Positions 34,404 to 42,380 of a stretch of 64,000 bases of DNA are shown here, piece after piece. The stretch covers positions 2,353,001 through 2,417,000 of the forward strand of contig NC_008321.1 in assembly GCF_000014685.1 (NCBI RefSeq). Direction: 5' to 3'. The notes under the pieces are model-generated. The model did not search any database, was not told the origin of the DNA, and saw only the letters and a program-made list of their open reading frames with translations. The translations under genes and the position numbers were made by a program. The DNA is from Shewanella sp. MR-4. GTDB taxonomy: Bacteria > Pseudomonadota > Gammaproteobacteria > Enterobacterales > Shewanellaceae. Within the stretch, counting starts at the first letter, position 1; each line of letters opens with the position of its first letter.

Positions 34404-35699
34404 CTAGCCAATGCCTTGTAGATGGTCTAATGGCTTATTAAAGGCGCTTTCGTGTCTTTCTATTTGTGTGGTATGCAAATATTTCGATGTGGTGTCGATA
34501 CTCTCATGACCCGCATCGGCTTGTACGTGTGACAATGGCCGACGATTGATGTTGATATCATGAGTGATCCCCGTGTGCCGAATGTTGTGCGCGGTGAGTT
34601 TTCGCATTTGCTCTGCATCTTGGCCAAAGCCATCGGTTTGTGCATTATCCGCCGCGAGATTGATAATGGTTTGAATGTCTTCGCGGATTTGCCGGATCCC
34701 AAGATTGGCATTTACAAGACCCGCGTCGCGGCCGCGACCGGCGGCACGATGGCGTACAAACAAAGGATGATGTTCGCCTTGGTTTGGAAAATCTGACAGC
34801 TCCAAAAATTGCCTGTATTTAACCAAACCATCGAGTAACGCCTTAGAAATCGCAACGCTACGTTTTTTCCCGCCTTTACTGAGTGGAATGTGAAAACTCC
34901 AAATACCCGTCTGTGGATTTTGCCTAAATTGCCCCATAACGGGCGCATAGCCAACCCGAGCGGATACGTCTGAAATACGTAGGTAGCAAGAATAAATTAA
35001 TGAAATCAAAAACAAACTTCGTTGATGTAATTCGGGTGACGTTTCAGCTAATTGAGTGACTGTGCTCATCACATAGGACCACTGTAATTCAGTGAAAGCC
35101 AAGCTGTTTTCATCTTCATCAGTTTGTCTTTGGTATTGTTTGTTTTGGCCAAAGCGACTGTGATTCAACCAAATTTGTGCAGGATTGCGCTCACAAAACT
35201 CCTCGCTCATTAAGTAGCTATAAAACGAGGATAAAATGGCAATCTTAGTCTTTAACGCGTTATCGCTCAGCACATAAGGTTGCACTTGCCCAAGGGTTTT
35301 CTTGCCGACAAATGGCCGCCAAAGGCTGTTGGGCACTCGCTCATCCCGCAATTTATCGAGTTTAAACTGTGGCACGTTAAAGTAACCGATTAGCATTAAT
35401 GGTGGCGCCAGGCAGTAATCCACATAGCGACTCATATCCTTACGTAGCACCTGTGTGGGCGACATTTTCGCGACATCAAAACACCAATGCAGGAACGTAG
35501 TTACTTCACTCCGATAGGCTTTATAGTTGTTTTCACTGTGTTTTTGCTCAAATAACCAATCAGTTGCGTGTTCCATCACTAAACCCGCATCCGGTACGTC
35601 AGCAAGACTGACTTGAGTGATGTATTGATTCACCACACTGTTGCCGTCTTGTATGAACTGAATTGAATCAAATAATGGTAATACGGGAGGAAGCTGCAT
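34404..35699 (-). CDS. Tyrosine recombinase / phage-type integrase
   Basis: Predicted site-specific recombinase, 431 residues. The N-terminal SAM-like core-binding region (about 35-190) has SENNYKAYRSEVTTFLHWCFD. The catalytic domain has the full set: Arg in SCYLRISDVSAR (about 236), a Lys-containing SKGGKKRSVAIS beta turn, His371 and Arg374 in AHNIRHTG, His398 in AGHESIDT and nucleophile Tyr407 in SKYLHTTQ. It therefore looks functional. It lies between the arabinose locus and core genes, which suggests a mobile-element boundary, though no att repeats or other phage genes are seen. Confidence 0.9.
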   Translation of the reverse strand: MQLPPVLPLFDSIQFIQDGNSVVNQYITQVSLADVPDAGLVMEHATDWLFEQKHSENNYKAYRSEVTTFLHWCFDVAKMSPTQVLRKDMSRYVDYCLAPPLMLIGYFNVPQFKLDKLRDERVPNSLWRPFVGKKTLGQVQPYVLSDNALKTKIAILSSFYSYLMSEEFCERNPAQIWLNHSRFGQNKQYQRQTDEDENSLAFTELQWSYVMSTVTQLAETSPELHQRSLFLISLIYSCYLRISDVSARVGYAPVMGQFRQNPQTGIWSFHIPLSKGGKKRSVAISKALLDGLVKYRQFLELSDFPNQGEHHPLFVRHRAAGRGRDAGLVNANLGIRQIREDIQTIINLAADNAQTDGFGQDAEQMRKLTAHNIRHTGITHDININRRPLSHVQADAGHESIDTTSKYLHTTQIERHESAFNKPLDHLQGIG

Positions 35700-35747
35700 A
35701 TTAACTTTAAAATTTAATGGTTTATTGCATGATAATACTTAAATGCA

Positions 35748-35775
35748 AATGCCGATAACGTTATTTATCGGCATT
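35748..35775 (-). terminator. Hairpin at the end of the Cys-rich gene
   Basis: AATGCCGATAA (35748-35758) and TTATCGGCATT (35765-35775), an 11-bp perfect stem with a 6-base loop overlapping the stop codon of the gene at 35761. The T-run is weak, so it may be a terminator or an mRNA-stability hairpin. Confidence 0.55.
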
Positions 35776-35979
35776 AACCAAAAACTCAATTTGTGGACAG
35801 CTCGTTTGTGTACATTGCTGGCAACTGATGCGTTTTTGGCAGCAAATCAGACACAGCTGCCAGACTTTGCGTTTAGATTGACTATCGAGACAAGAAAAGT
35901 CCGCCGCACATAACGAGCCTTCACGAATAAGCTGTGCCAGTTTCTCCTCTGATATGGATAAATTGATCCGTTCTGCCAT
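35761..35979 (-). CDS. Small Cys-rich protein, possibly metal binding
   Basis: A 72-residue soluble protein with nine Cys, arranged about C24, C30 and then a tight cluster LCLICCQKRISCQQCTQTSC. The CxxCC-x5-CxxC-x4-C spacing suggests zinc or an Fe-S cluster. The first 25 residues (MAERINLSISEEKLAQLIREG) look like an amphipathic helix. AGGGGA lies 6-10 bases before the ATG. Not recognised as a named family. It is upstream of and co-directional with the integrase. Confidence 0.6.
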   Translation of the reverse strand: MAERINLSISEEKLAQLIREGSLCAADFSCLDSQSKRKVWQLCLICCQKRISCQQCTQTSCPQIEFLVNADK

Positions 35980-36150
35980 ATAAATCCCCTGCGATTAACC
36001 CTGTGTCGATAATACTAAAATGAGAATAGTTATCAACAAGGTTAATGCAATAATGCTAACTCCCCCACTATCTTAATTATTTTCAACTGATCTTATTGGC
36101 TTCAACTACACTCTAACTGTGTGCTGCTCCTTAACGTGTTGAGGTACCGG

Positions 36151-37728
36151 ATGGTGATTGATCTTACAAACAAAAAGCCGTTGTTCTCCACTAAGAAAAC
36201 CACTGAAACATCTACCTCTGGGAGCCCTTGGAAGATCCTTGTTGTCGATGATGAGCCCGATGTCCATACCGTGACAAAACTCGCCCTTTCCCGTTTTCGA
36301 CTCGATGGCCGTGCCCTCACCTTTATTAATGCTTACAGTGGCGAACAGGCAAAGGAGCTGCTCGCCAATGAACAAGATATTGCCGTTGCTTTTATCGATG
36401 TTGTCATGGAAAGCGACCATGCGGGGCTCGAGCTGGTGAAATGGATCCGTGAAGTGCAAGTAAACAAAAATATTAGACTGATTTTACGTACCGGTCAGCC
36501 CGGACAAGCCCCCGAAGAAGATGTGATAGTTAATTACGATATCAATGATTACAAAGCAAAATCGGAGCTAGATTCCCGCAAACTGATGACCAGCGTCTAC
36601 TCTGCCCTGCGCTCCTATCGCGATATTATGGAAATAGAGCAAGCAAGACGAACACAGGTTAATCATCGTAAGGGTTTAGAGCGTGTGCTTGAGGCCACCT
36701 CGGGCTTATTTGAACTCAGGACCTTACATAGATTTGCTGATGGCCTATTAACCCAGGTCGCCACCTTGCTTAATCTTGATACCGAGACCCTACTGCTGAC
36801 CTGCAATGCGATGGATGCTATCAGTGGCCATGTAGATTCAGCCGAAATTGAAATCTTGGCGGGCACGGGACAGTTTGCTAATAGCCCTCCACATAAGGAT
36901 TTACCTGAGCATATCAGCAAGCTACTGCGTAGTGCGTTAATGCAAAAGCGCTGTTTGTACGAAGATAATTGTTTTGTTGGTTATTTTCCGACAAAGAGTG
37001 GCCTTATTAATCTGCTCTATATGGATGGTATTGATAAGATAGATGATTTGGACAAAAAGCTTGTCGATATTTTTGCAATAAATGTGGGGGTTGCCTTTGA
37101 AAATCTGCTCCTTAATCAGGAGGTCGAAGATACTCAATCTGAACTGATCCTGCGCTTGGGAGATGTGGTTGAAAGTCGCTCTAAAGAGGCCGCGAATCAC
37201 GTTAAACGCATGGCAGAATACTGTGCCCAACTGGCGTTATTGGCGGGGTTAACTGAGACCGAGGCAGACTTATTACGTCGGGCTTCACCTATGCACGACA
37301 TAGGTAAAATCGCGATCCCAGATGCTGTGTTACTCAAACCCGGCAAGTTAGACGACCATGAGTGGTCGGTGATGCGCCAACACCCCACTATTGGACATCA
37401 AATTCTTGCCAATTCCGAGCGGCCGATTTTAAAAGCGGCGGCAATTATCGCCCTACAGCACCATGAAAAATATGACGGCTCTGGCTATCCTGGCAATTTA
37501 AAACAAGATCAAATTCACATTTTTGCCCGCATCGTTGCCATCGCGGATGTGTTTGACGCCCTCTCCCATGCACGTTGTTATAAAGCCGCGTGGCCTTTGG
37601 ATGAAGTTATCGACGAAATGCGTAAAGGAGCGGGTAAACATTTTGACCCGGATTTACTCTCACTCTTTATTGAAAACATCGATATCTTTGTCCAAGTCAA
37701 AGAAAGCTGGAAGGATCATGACGAATAA
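36151..37728 (+). CDS. Response regulator with REC, DUF3369 and HD-GYP domains
   Basis: Predicted cyclic-di-GMP phosphodiesterase controlled by phosphorylation, 525 residues. REC (about 28-160): WKILVVDDEPDVHTV with phospho-Asp in VAFIDVVMES and Lys in INDYKAKSEL. A middle GAF-like DUF3369 region follows. HD-GYP (about 340-520): HVKRMAEYCAQLA, MHDIGKIAIPD, HHEKYDGSGYPGNLK and IADVFDALSHARCYK, so catalytic residues are present. ATG 36151 (GAGG 6 bases before) is preferred to the GTG at 36121. The cognate kinase is not adjacent. Confidence 0.9.
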   Translation: MVIDLTNKKPLFSTKKTTETSTSGSPWKILVVDDEPDVHTVTKLALSRFRLDGRALTFINAYSGEQAKELLANEQDIAVAFIDVVMESDHAGLELVKWIREVQVNKNIRLILRTGQPGQAPEEDVIVNYDINDYKAKSELDSRKLMTSVYSALRSYRDIMEIEQARRTQVNHRKGLERVLEATSGLFELRTLHRFADGLLTQVATLLNLDTETLLLTCNAMDAISGHVDSAEIEILAGTGQFANSPPHKDLPEHISKLLRSALMQKRCLYEDNCFVGYFPTKSGLINLLYMDGIDKIDDLDKKLVDIFAINVGVAFENLLLNQEVEDTQSELILRLGDVVESRSKEAANHVKRMAEYCAQLALLAGLTETEADLLRRASPMHDIGKIAIPDAVLLKPGKLDDHEWSVMRQHPTIGHQILANSERPILKAAAIIALQHHEKYDGSGYPGNLKQDQIHIFARIVAIADVFDALSHARCYKAAWPLDEVIDEMRKGAGKHFDPDLLSLFIENIDIFVQVKESWKDHDE

Positions 37729-37836
37729 TTAAATTAATCTTAAAAATCAGAACAAAGTGAGTTATAAGTGACCATATCCGCTGATTGCGCAATAAAAGTC
37801 AGCGAACCTGAGTTTTATTTACCTCAACTACTCCGA

Positions 37837-38289
37837 TTAACTGGGATTATCGGCGAGAAAGTCAAAAACAACGGCTTGTTCTACACCGTTTCGACTAAAA
37901 CGTACAAATCCTCGCCATACCATGTATCCACTACTGCAAGCGCCGTAAATCATCTGGCCTTCATAGCTGGTTTTGTTTATTTCACGAAGATTAACTGGAA
38001 TAACCCCCATAAACATATCTCTACCTTCTAAACGGATCTGAAGGTTATCGATAGCATCGGATGATAATAGCTTCAATGTTAATGGTTTTTCGCTCGGTGC
38101 ATGCGCTGGTGTTAGACTAATACTCAGCTCTAAATCGCCAATGCGTTTAATACAATCCCCCTGTGTAAAGGCACAAAGTGTCGGGTCAGCGGGCATTGTT
38201 TTTATCTGTTGCGTGGTCTTTTCATTGCAAGCTGCGAGATTAACCATAACTAGCATGAGAGAGAGTGGGAGAAGTTTGCGAATAAGCAC
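37837..38289 (-). CDS. Hypothetical lipoprotein
   Basis: Predicted membrane-anchored periplasmic protein of unknown function, about 150 residues. A GTG start at 38289 (AAGG 8 bases upstream) gives a compact lipoprotein signal LIRKLLPLSLMLVMVNLAAC; an upstream ATG at 38322 would add 11 residues. After the Cys the protein has a paired Cys (LCAFTQGDC), a beta-rich stretch LELSISLTPAHAPSEKPLTLKLLSS and Cys in YGACSSGYMVWRGFVRF. Divergent from ccoN and next to its Fnr site. A role in cbb3 or redox biology is only a guess from position. Confidence 0.7.
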   Translation of the reverse strand: MLIRKLLPLSLMLVMVNLAACNEKTTQQIKTMPADPTLCAFTQGDCIKRIGDLELSISLTPAHAPSEKPLTLKLLSSDAIDNLQIRLEGRDMFMGVIPVNLREINKTSYEGQMIYGACSSGYMVWRGFVRFSRNGVEQAVVFDFLADNPS

Positions 38290-38335
38290 AAAAATTAACC
38301 TTGTGATGCAAGATGTTAACATTCTATGGCGTAGG

Positions 38336-38349
38336 TTGATCTAGATCAA
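38336..38349. promoter_or_regulatory. Fnr/EtrA box upstream of ccoN
   Basis: TTGAT-CTAG-ATCAA is a perfect Fnr-family palindrome (TTGAT-n4-ATCAA) 200 bp before ccoN and 47 bp before the divergent lipoprotein gene. Low-oxygen control of cbb3 oxidase by Fnr-type proteins is well established, and etrA lies 7 kb away in the same cluster. Confidence 0.85.
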
Positions 38350-38548
38350 CTTTCCAGCCCCCTTCTTTGGTATCTTTTTTGACATGGCTCAAGTATCATT
38401 GCGAAACCTCATATTTGAGCACAAATGTGTAGGGTAACGCATTGACATGACTTCACAACCCTAATAGGGAAGTGGATTTTGTGTCATATATAACAGGTAA
38501 AGCTTGTCTTTACTAAAAGTAAAAGTAATAAGCAGTGGAAGCATTATG

Positions 38549-39982
38549 ATGAACCATTCCCAGCCAACAGGCGCTGATTACAATTACACCATTGTCCGCC
38601 AATTTGCCTTAACCACAGTTTTGTGGGGTATTGTTGGTATGTCAGTCGGTGTATTAATTGCGGCTCAGTTAATCTGGCCACATCTGAACTTTGATACTCC
38701 TTGGTTTACGTATAGTCGCTTGCGACCATTACATACCAATGCGGTAATCTTCGCGTTCGGAACATCAGCCCTCTTTGCAACATCCTATTATGTCGTACAA
38801 CGCACCTGTCAAACCCGACTATTTGCACCTAAATTAGCTGCATTTACGTTTTGGGGATGGCAAGCCATCATTCTGTCAGCAGCCATCACTCTGCCAATGG
38901 GTTACACCAGCGGTAAAGAATATGCTGAATTAGAATGGCCAATCGATATTGCCATCACCATCGTTTGGGTATCCTATGCAATAGTGTTCTTCGGCACTAT
39001 TATCAAACGAACAACATCGCATATTTACGTAGCGAACTGGTTCTTTGGTGCATTTATCATTACGGTTGCCGTGCTTCACATCGTGAACTCAATGGCCGTT
39101 CCTGTTAGCTTGTTCAAGTCATACTCTATGTACAGTGGCGCGGTCGATGCCATGGTGCAATGGTGGTATGGTCACAACGCGGTAGGCTTCCTGTTAACCG
39201 CAGGCTTCTTAGGTATGATGTACTACTTCGTTCCTAAGCAAGCGGGTCGTCCTGTTTACTCATATCGTCTGTCGATTGTGCACTTCTGGGCACTGATCGC
39301 ACTGTACATTTGGGCAGGTCCTCACCACTTACACTACACTGCCCTGCCAGACTGGACTCAGTCTTTAGGTATGGTGATGTCACTGATCCTGTTCGCACCA
39401 TCTTGGGGCGGTATGATCAACGGTATCATGACCTTATCTGGCGCATGGCATAAACTCCGTACTGACCCAGTACTGCGTTTCTTAGTGGTTTCTCTGTCTT
39501 TCTACGGTATGTCGACCTTCGAAGGTCCGATGATGGCCATCAAGACAGTTAACGCTTTATCTCACTACACAGACTGGACTGTCGGTCACGTTCACTCAGG
39601 CGCGCTAGGCTGGGTTGCAATGGTGTCTATCGGTTCTCTGTATCACTTGATCCCAGTACTGTTCGGCCACGGCCGTATGTACAGCATCAAGTTAGTCAAC
39701 GTGCATTTCTGGTTAGCGACTATCGGTACCGTACTTTACATCGTGTCTATGTGGATTTCGGGTGTAATGCAAGGTCTGATGTGGCGTGCAGTTAACGCTG
39801 ACGGTACTTTGACTTATAGCTTTGTTGAAAGTCTGGAAGCTTCTTATCCTTTCTACTTCGTACGTTTCCTCGGCGGTTGTTTCTTCTTAACCGGTATGCT
39901 GATCATGGCATACAACGTGATCCGTACTGTGAAAGCCTCTAAAGATTCATTGCCAGCACTGGCTGAAGCAAAAGCGGCTTAA
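38549..39982 (+). CDS. ccoN: Cytochrome cbb3 oxidase subunit I
   Basis: Catalytic subunit of the high-affinity cbb3 oxygen reductase at the inner membrane; it holds the heme b and the heme b3-CuB centre. About 477 residues with 12 helices. Heme ligands are seen as PLHTNAVIFAFG, WYGHNAVGFLLTAGFLGMMYYFVPKQAGRPVYSYRLSIVHFWALI, GPHHLHYTALPDW and WTVGHVHSGALGWVAMV. The double ATG at 38546/38549 follows GTGGAAG; an upstream TTG is rejected. First gene of ccoNOQP. Confidence 0.96.
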   Translation: MNHSQPTGADYNYTIVRQFALTTVLWGIVGMSVGVLIAAQLIWPHLNFDTPWFTYSRLRPLHTNAVIFAFGTSALFATSYYVVQRTCQTRLFAPKLAAFTFWGWQAIILSAAITLPMGYTSGKEYAELEWPIDIAITIVWVSYAIVFFGTIIKRTTSHIYVANWFFGAFIITVAVLHIVNSMAVPVSLFKSYSMYSGAVDAMVQWWYGHNAVGFLLTAGFLGMMYYFVPKQAGRPVYSYRLSIVHFWALIALYIWAGPHHLHYTALPDWTQSLGMVMSLILFAPSWGGMINGIMTLSGAWHKLRTDPVLRFLVVSLSFYGMSTFEGPMMAIKTVNALSHYTDWTVGHVHSGALGWVAMVSIGSLYHLIPVLFGHGRMYSIKLVNVHFWLATIGTVLYIVSMWISGVMQGLMWRAVNADGTLTYSFVESLEASYPFYFVRFLGGCFFLTGMLIMAYNVIRTVKASKDSLPALAEAKAA

Positions 39983-39994
39983 GGAGCAAACTCG

Positions 39995-40621
39995 ATGAAA
40001 TTTAATCATGAGATAGTTGAAAAAAACATCGGTTTGTTAGCGATCTTCACTGTTATCGCTATCAGCTTCGGTAGCTTGGTAGAAATCACGCCGTTGATTT
40101 TCCAAAAAGATACCACTGAGCCTGTTGAAGGTTTGAAACCCTACACTGCCCTGCAGCTTGAAGGCCGTGACATTTATGTGCGTGAAGGTTGCTACAACTG
40201 CCACAGCCAGATGATCCGTCCTTTACGTGCAGAGACTGAACGTTACGGTCACTACTCTGTTGCCGGTGAGTCTGTTTGGGATCACCCATTCCAATGGGGT
40301 TCTAAGCGTACTGGTCCAGACTTGGCCCGTGTTGGTGGTCGCTACAGCGATAAATGGCATGAAGTTCACTTAATCGATCCTCGTGCTGTGGTCCCTCAAT
40401 CGAATATGCCAGGCTTCCCATGGCTTGCCGAAAACAAGTTAGACGGCAAGTTAACCGGCGACAAGATGACTATTCTGCGTAACATGCACAAAGGCGGTTA
40501 CAAAGGTAATGATCTTTACACCGATGAAGAAATCGCAGGCGCTCAGAAAGCTGTTGAAGGTAAGACAGAGCTGGAAGCCTTGATTGCATATCTTCAGTCT
40601 TTGGGTCACGCACTCAAATAA
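39995..40621 (+). CDS. ccoO: Cytochrome cbb3 oxidase subunit II, mono-heme c
   Basis: Membrane-anchored c-type cytochrome passing electrons to CcoN, 208 residues. One N-terminal helix (LLAIFTVIAISFGSLVEI), then a single heme-binding CYNCH with ligand Met in SNMPGFPWL. YVREGCYNCHSQMIRPLRAETERYG is the CcoO hallmark. It starts 12 bp after ccoN with AAGGAGC before the ATG. Confidence 0.96.
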   Translation: MKFNHEIVEKNIGLLAIFTVIAISFGSLVEITPLIFQKDTTEPVEGLKPYTALQLEGRDIYVREGCYNCHSQMIRPLRAETERYGHYSVAGESVWDHPFQWGSKRTGPDLARVGGRYSDKWHEVHLIDPRAVVPQSNMPGFPWLAENKLDGKLTGDKMTILRNMHKGGYKGNDLYTDEEIAGAQKAVEGKTELEALIAYLQSLGHALK

Positions 40622-40632
40622 GGAGGCAATAT

Positions 40633-40809
40633 ATGGATTACGGCACATTACAAGGTATTTTAACCATCATTGTGATGCTGACCTTCGTCGGTATATTTGC
40701 TTGGGCATATAGCTCGCGCCGTCAAAAATCCTTTGATGAAGCAGCTAATCTTGTGTTTTCCGATGAGGAAATCAGCAAGGAATCGAAGGACTCAGGAGAG
40801 AATAAGTGA
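40633..40809 (+). CDS. ccoQ: Cytochrome cbb3 oxidase small subunit
   Basis: A 58-residue protein starting MDYGTLQGILTIIVMLTF with one membrane helix, then WAYSSRRQKSFDEAANLVFSDEE typical of CcoQ/FixQ, which stabilises CcoP in the complex. AAGGAGG precedes the ATG by about 6 bases. The stop overlaps the first base of the ccoP ATG. Confidence 0.93.
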   Translation: MDYGTLQGILTIIVMLTFVGIFAWAYSSRRQKSFDEAANLVFSDEEISKESKDSGENK

Positions 40810-41777
40810 TGAGTAGCTTCTGGAGTATTTGGATTAGCGTACTCTCGTTAATTGTGATCGCAGGATGTTTTCTGTTGCTGCGTGTGTGTTCAAAGAACAC
40901 CACGGATGTCAAAGAAGGCGAATCTATGGGTCACAGTTTCGATGGTATCGAAGAACTCAATAACCCACTGCCAAAATGGTGGAGTTATATGTTCTATATC
41001 ACTATCGTGTTTGGCCTGGTTTACTTAGCCCTCTTCCCAGGTTTAGGTAACTACAAAGGTCTACTGAACTGGACCAGCTCTAACCAGAGCATTGGTACAG
41101 AGAAAGGTATTAAAGCCGATTCTGCAGCAGCGGTTGAGCTGGCTGCAAAAGAAGGCATGTACGTTCAGTATGATCAAGAAGTTAAACATGCTAACGAAAA
41201 ATATGGCCCAATCTTCGCGGCTTACTTGGCTACACCACTCGAAGAGTTAGTGAAAAACCAAGAAGCGTTGAAAGTGGGCGGCCGTTTGTTCCTACAAAAC
41301 TGCGCTCAGTGCCATGGCTCTGACGCACGTGGTAGCAAAGGCTTCCCTAACCTGACCGACAGTGATTGGTTATATGGTGGTGATTTAGCCACTATCAAGA
41401 CCACTATCATGAACGGTCGTCATGGCATGATGCCACCAAAAGGTGGTTTGCCAATCGACGATAGCGAAATTGCAGGTCTAGCCGAGTACGTAGTTAAGTT
41501 ATCTGGCCGTGAGCACGACGAGAAACTCGCCGCTCAAGGTCAAGGTTCATTCATGAAGGGTTGTTTTGCGTGTCACGGTATGGACGCAAAAGGCAACAAA
41601 CTCATGGGCGCACCTAACTTAACTGACGATGTTTGGTTATATGGCGGTAGCCGCGGCATGATCGAAGAAACGATCAAGCACGGCCGCGCAGGCGTAATGC
41701 CAGCATGGAAAGACGTTCTCGGTGAAGAGAAAGTCCACGTGATCGCAGCTTATGTTTATAGCTTGTCAAACAAGTAA
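40809..41777 (+). CDS. ccoP: Cytochrome cbb3 oxidase subunit III, di-heme c
   Basis: Di-heme cytochrome c subunit accepting electrons for the oxidase, 322 residues. Two N-terminal helices flank HSFDGIEELNNPLPKWWSYMFYITIVFG, the CcoP signature, then two heme sites CAQCH and CFACH, each followed by a Met-containing HGRHGMMPPKGG or HGRAGVMPAWKD ligand loop. ATG 40809 overlaps the ccoQ stop; the GTG one codon earlier is less likely. The strong terminator at 41796 ends ccoNOQP. Confidence 0.96.
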   Translation: MSSFWSIWISVLSLIVIAGCFLLLRVCSKNTTDVKEGESMGHSFDGIEELNNPLPKWWSYMFYITIVFGLVYLALFPGLGNYKGLLNWTSSNQSIGTEKGIKADSAAAVELAAKEGMYVQYDQEVKHANEKYGPIFAAYLATPLEELVKNQEALKVGGRLFLQNCAQCHGSDARGSKGFPNLTDSDWLYGGDLATIKTTIMNGRHGMMPPKGGLPIDDSEIAGLAEYVVKLSGREHDEKLAAQGQGSFMKGCFACHGMDAKGNKLMGAPNLTDDVWLYGGSRGMIEETIKHGRAGVMPAWKDVLGEEKVHVIAAYVYSLSNK

Positions 41778-41795
41778 TTAGATGTGAGTAACGCT

Positions 41796-41826
41796 AAGGC
41801 CTCGATAACGTCGAGGCCTTTTTTTT
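41796..41826 (+). terminator. Terminator after ccoP
   Basis: AAGGCCTCGA (41796-41805) and TCGAGGCCTT (41811-41820), 10-bp perfect stem, followed by T-run. Confidence 0.93.
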
Positions 41827-41887
41827 AAAGTGCTAAAGCCACCTTTTAACGGTAAAATGGCGCAAATTTTTATTATGGGTATTTAAC

Positions 41888-42367
41888 ATGAGCGAACAAC
41901 AACCCTGGTATAAGCAGTTTTGGCCTTGGTTTTTAATTATTCTTCCTTTGTGTGCCGTCGTCGCAAGTTTTACCACGCTAAAAATTGCCCTCTCTAACTC
42001 TGACTCTCTGGTCGCCGAGGATTATTACAAAGAAGGCAAAGCCATCAACATGGACTTGAGTAAAGTCAAATATGCCAAGCAGCTTGGCATGCAATGGCAA
42101 CTCGAACAAAATCACCACGAAGTGCTATTCACCCAACACGGTGGACCTGCCTATCAAGCCGCGTTAAAAGTCGAATTTTATCACCCAACAATTGCCGAAA
42201 AAGACATCAAGATGACGGTAACGGCCGATGCTAACCATGTGTATCGCATTACCCTGCCCGATGTATTAACGGGTGCTTGGGAAGTCCGCCTCGAAGGTTT
42301 TGACGGTAAATGGCGTATTCATCAACGTGTCGAACTCAAAGACAACGTCCAATTGTGGTTGAACTAA
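41888..42367 (+). CDS. fixH: FixH-family cbb3 assembly protein
   Basis: Predicted inner-membrane protein for cbb3 biogenesis with copper chaperoning, 159 residues. One N-terminal helix (FWPWFLIILPLCAVVASFTTLKIA) follows a short cytoplasmic tip, then VAEDYYKEGKAINMDLSKV and an Ig-like periplasmic domain ending in GAWEVRLEGFDGKWRIHQRVEL. These match FixH/CcoH. It starts the second assembly unit after the ccoP terminator and is followed by ccoI; a 15-bp tandem duplication straddles the junction. Confidence 0.88.
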   Translation: MSEQQPWYKQFWPWFLIILPLCAVVASFTTLKIALSNSDSLVAEDYYKEGKAINMDLSKVKYAKQLGMQWQLEQNHHEVLFTQHGGPAYQAALKVEFYHPTIAEKDIKMTVTADANHVYRITLPDVLTGAWEVRLEGFDGKWRIHQRVELKDNVQLWLN

Positions 42368-42380
42368 TTGTGGTTGAATG
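42351..42380 (+). repeat. 15-bp tandem duplication at the fixH-ccoI junction
   Basis: AATTGTGGTTGAACT (42351-42365) is followed by AATTGTGGTTGAATG (42366-42380). The first copy encodes the last FixH residues and most of its stop; the second copy supplies the first ccoI ATG (42378). Confidence 0.85.

Noticed and set aside
37768..38031. 87-codon + strand frame opposite the hypothetical lipoprotein
   Set aside because: The minus-strand frame has a lipobox and ribosome site; this one has neither.
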